From: Paratrimastix pyriformis
Taxonomy: Eukaryota; Preaxostyla; Paratrimastigidae
Length of the DNA stretch: 64,000 nt
Assembly: GCA_027972325.1 (NCBI GenBank)
Contig: JAPMOS010000018.1
Location: 248,001-312,000, forward strand
Reading direction: 5' to 3'
Of this stretch, positions 63,001-64,000 are shown in pieces. The notes beneath the pieces are model-generated. The model worked only from the letters and a program-made list of their open reading frames with translations, did not search any database and was not told where the DNA came from. How positions within the stretch are numbered: the first letter of the stretch is position 1; each line of letters starts with the position of its first letter. The position numbers and the translations under genes are program-made.

Positions 63001-64000
63001 TGCTGCCGCGGGGCGGGACTTCTGGAAGGCCCAGCTGAGCGGGCTCGAGGAGCCCACTCGGCTGGCCGTGGCCTTACCTCGGGCTCCCTTGGTCGGGACA
63101 CCAGTTCGGGCAGGTTACAGCCGGCGGACCCTGGCCGTGGGCCGGCCTCTGACGGCATCGCTGGTGGCCTTGGCCGCGGCACACCACGTCACCATGAGCA
63201 CCGTCATGCAGGCTGCCTGGGCGGTATTGCTTTCTCGGTACACCCGTCAGGAGGAGGTGGTCTATGGGACGACGGTTTCTGGGCGTGGCACAGGCCCGGT
63301 GGGCATCGAGAAGATGGTGGGCCTCTTTATCAACACCCTCCCCGTGCGGGCCTCTGTCCCCGCCCAGGGCACCCTCGCCGAGCTGCTCGCTCAGCTCCAG
63401 CAGCGCATGCTTGCCGCACAGGAGTTTGCCCATGTCCCCCTCGCGCAAATCCAAAGCGCCTGGTCAGGCGCCGCTCCGGAGCCGGGGGCCGCTGCCCGCC
63501 AAAGCACGACGACTTCCCTCTTCGACACGCTCTTCGTCCACGAGAACTACGCCGACTCCTGGGACACCGCGGCGGTGGGGAGTGACTTCCCGCTGCGCAA
63601 GACGTGGGGACTGGAGCAAGACGAGTACCCCCTCAGCCTGACCGTGACCTCGGAGCCCGAGGTGGCGGTGGAGTTCTGCTACCAGAGCGCCCTCTTCGAC
63701 CCGGCCACCGTGGACCGGATGACCTCCCACCTACACGAGATGCTCCGCAACATGGCCCGTGCTTGTTGCGACGAGTCAGGCCAGCCGGCGACTGGCAGCT
63801 CCGTCGCTGTCCGCACCCTCGGCATGCTCACCGGACCCGAGCGGCGTCAGGTGCTGTGGGACTGGAACCAGACGGTCGCCCCGTACCCGCGCGACCTGGG
63901 CATCCACGATCTGGTGCTCGAGTGGTGCCGACAGACCCCCGAGAAGACCGCCCTCGTCTGCGGGTCGGCCCGAATGACTTACGCCCAGCTCGACGCAGCC
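53108..64000 (+). CDS. Multimodular nonribosomal peptide synthetase, 3' end outside window
   Basis: Domains in order: a condensation-like domain (about 53209-54430) lacking HHxxxDG (CAFPAEANVWAL in its place); A1 (YVIYTSGSTGRPKG, NAYGQTE, YRTGD, GKINRRALP); T1 (LGGHSL); C2 (HHIISDGWS, 57490-58880); A2 (YMIYTSGTTGHPKG, QYGPTE, YRTGD, GKVDRKALP); T2 (LGGDSI); an epimerase-type domain (PIQRWFFEE, HHLVVDGVSWRVL, FNYLGQFGG, 61070-62360); a DCL condensation domain (LSPMQEGMLFH, HHMLQDGWS, 62430-63760); and the start of A3. Module 2 should therefore yield a D-residue. At least eight spliceosomal introns interrupt it (for example 53109-53208 and 55261-56000), so it is a nuclear gene. The start ATG is formed across intron 1. 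The E domain needs a small intron or frame change near 61440-61500. Product unknown. Confidence 0.92.
53109..53208 (+). other. Intron 1 of the NRPS, splitting the start codon
   Basis: The intron (GTCTGT...CCAG, 100 nt, T-rich) joins A at 53108 to TG at 53209-53210. This makes the only ATG in frame with MAVPELYVYFEIRG. The 124 bases upstream contain no ATG. Confidence 0.55.
55261..56000 (+). other. 740-nt polypyrimidine (CT) intron in the NRPS A1 domain
   Basis: The donor GTCTGT follows PIWVIS and the acceptor GCGTAG precedes VWQFLAGLLVGARV, restoring the A4-region motif. Between about 55275 and 55958 the plus strand is almost only C and T (CCTCCCT, CTCCCTCT and similar). Confidence 0.85.

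Noticed and set aside
53108-64000. Bacterial contamination or misassembly for the NRPS
   Set aside because: Introns with the same donor pattern as neighbouring genes, and a compact eukaryotic gene upstream on the same strand.

Overview
The window is nuclear DNA of a GC-rich, intron-dense eukaryote. Nearly every gene is broken by short introns (mostly 40-120 nt) that hold simple repeats and long G:C homopolymer runs, and many proteins carry Q-, P-, A-, G/M- or EG-rich disordered stretches. The gene set (a UFM1 protease, an ADP-forming acyl-CoA synthetase, a filamin-RhoGEF, a CELF-type RNA-binding protein, an FAE1-type ketoacyl-CoA synthase, an SH2 protein and a large NRPS) fits a free-living unicellular protist, possibly amoebozoan or another amorphean. 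That placement is inference. I saw no rRNA, tRNA, CRISPR array, transposon or viral element.

Layout. 1-1599 (+) end of UFSP2. 1877-5646 (-) fused ADP-forming acyl-CoA synthetase. ~5736-12579 (+) filamin-repeat RhoGEF. ~13275-24337 (-) a SKP1 domain read, through a well-formed intron, into a very long low-complexity tail. 24504-25422 (+) Rab24-like GTPase. 25716-28295 (-) RRP9. 28332-30032 (+) MORN-repeat protein. 30388-32426 (-) TFIIH p34. 32557-36394 (-) 3-ketoacyl-CoA synthase with a long tail. 36393-41697 (+) a CHAT caspase-like domain joined to an SH2 domain. 41868-44030 (-) CELF/Bruno-like protein. 44226-45520 (-) lipoate-protein ligase. 45490-46828 (+) D-2-hydroxyacid dehydrogenase. 46850-47284 (-) possible small zinc protein. 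47381-50050 (-) WD40 protein. 50300-51551 (+) CDK1/2-like kinase. 51939-52983 (+) palmitoyl-protein thioesterase-like. 53108-64000 (+) an intron-containing NRPS (C*-A-T-C-A-T-E-C-A...) running off the right edge.

Genes are tightly packed and often divergent, with start codons tens of bases apart or overlapping. Apart from the NRPS, which is an assembly line in itself, the genes are unrelated housekeeping and signalling functions and not a pathway cluster. Three features stand out. The 5' splice sites follow GTYYG instead of GTRAGT wherever the reading frame and protein homology fix the junction. A caspase-like CHAT domain is fused to a phosphotyrosine-binding SH2 domain. A 72-nt element recurs in three introns of one gene. 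Exon limits were read by eye from frame, splice signals and protein homology, so coordinates inside multi-exon genes are approximate unless stated.
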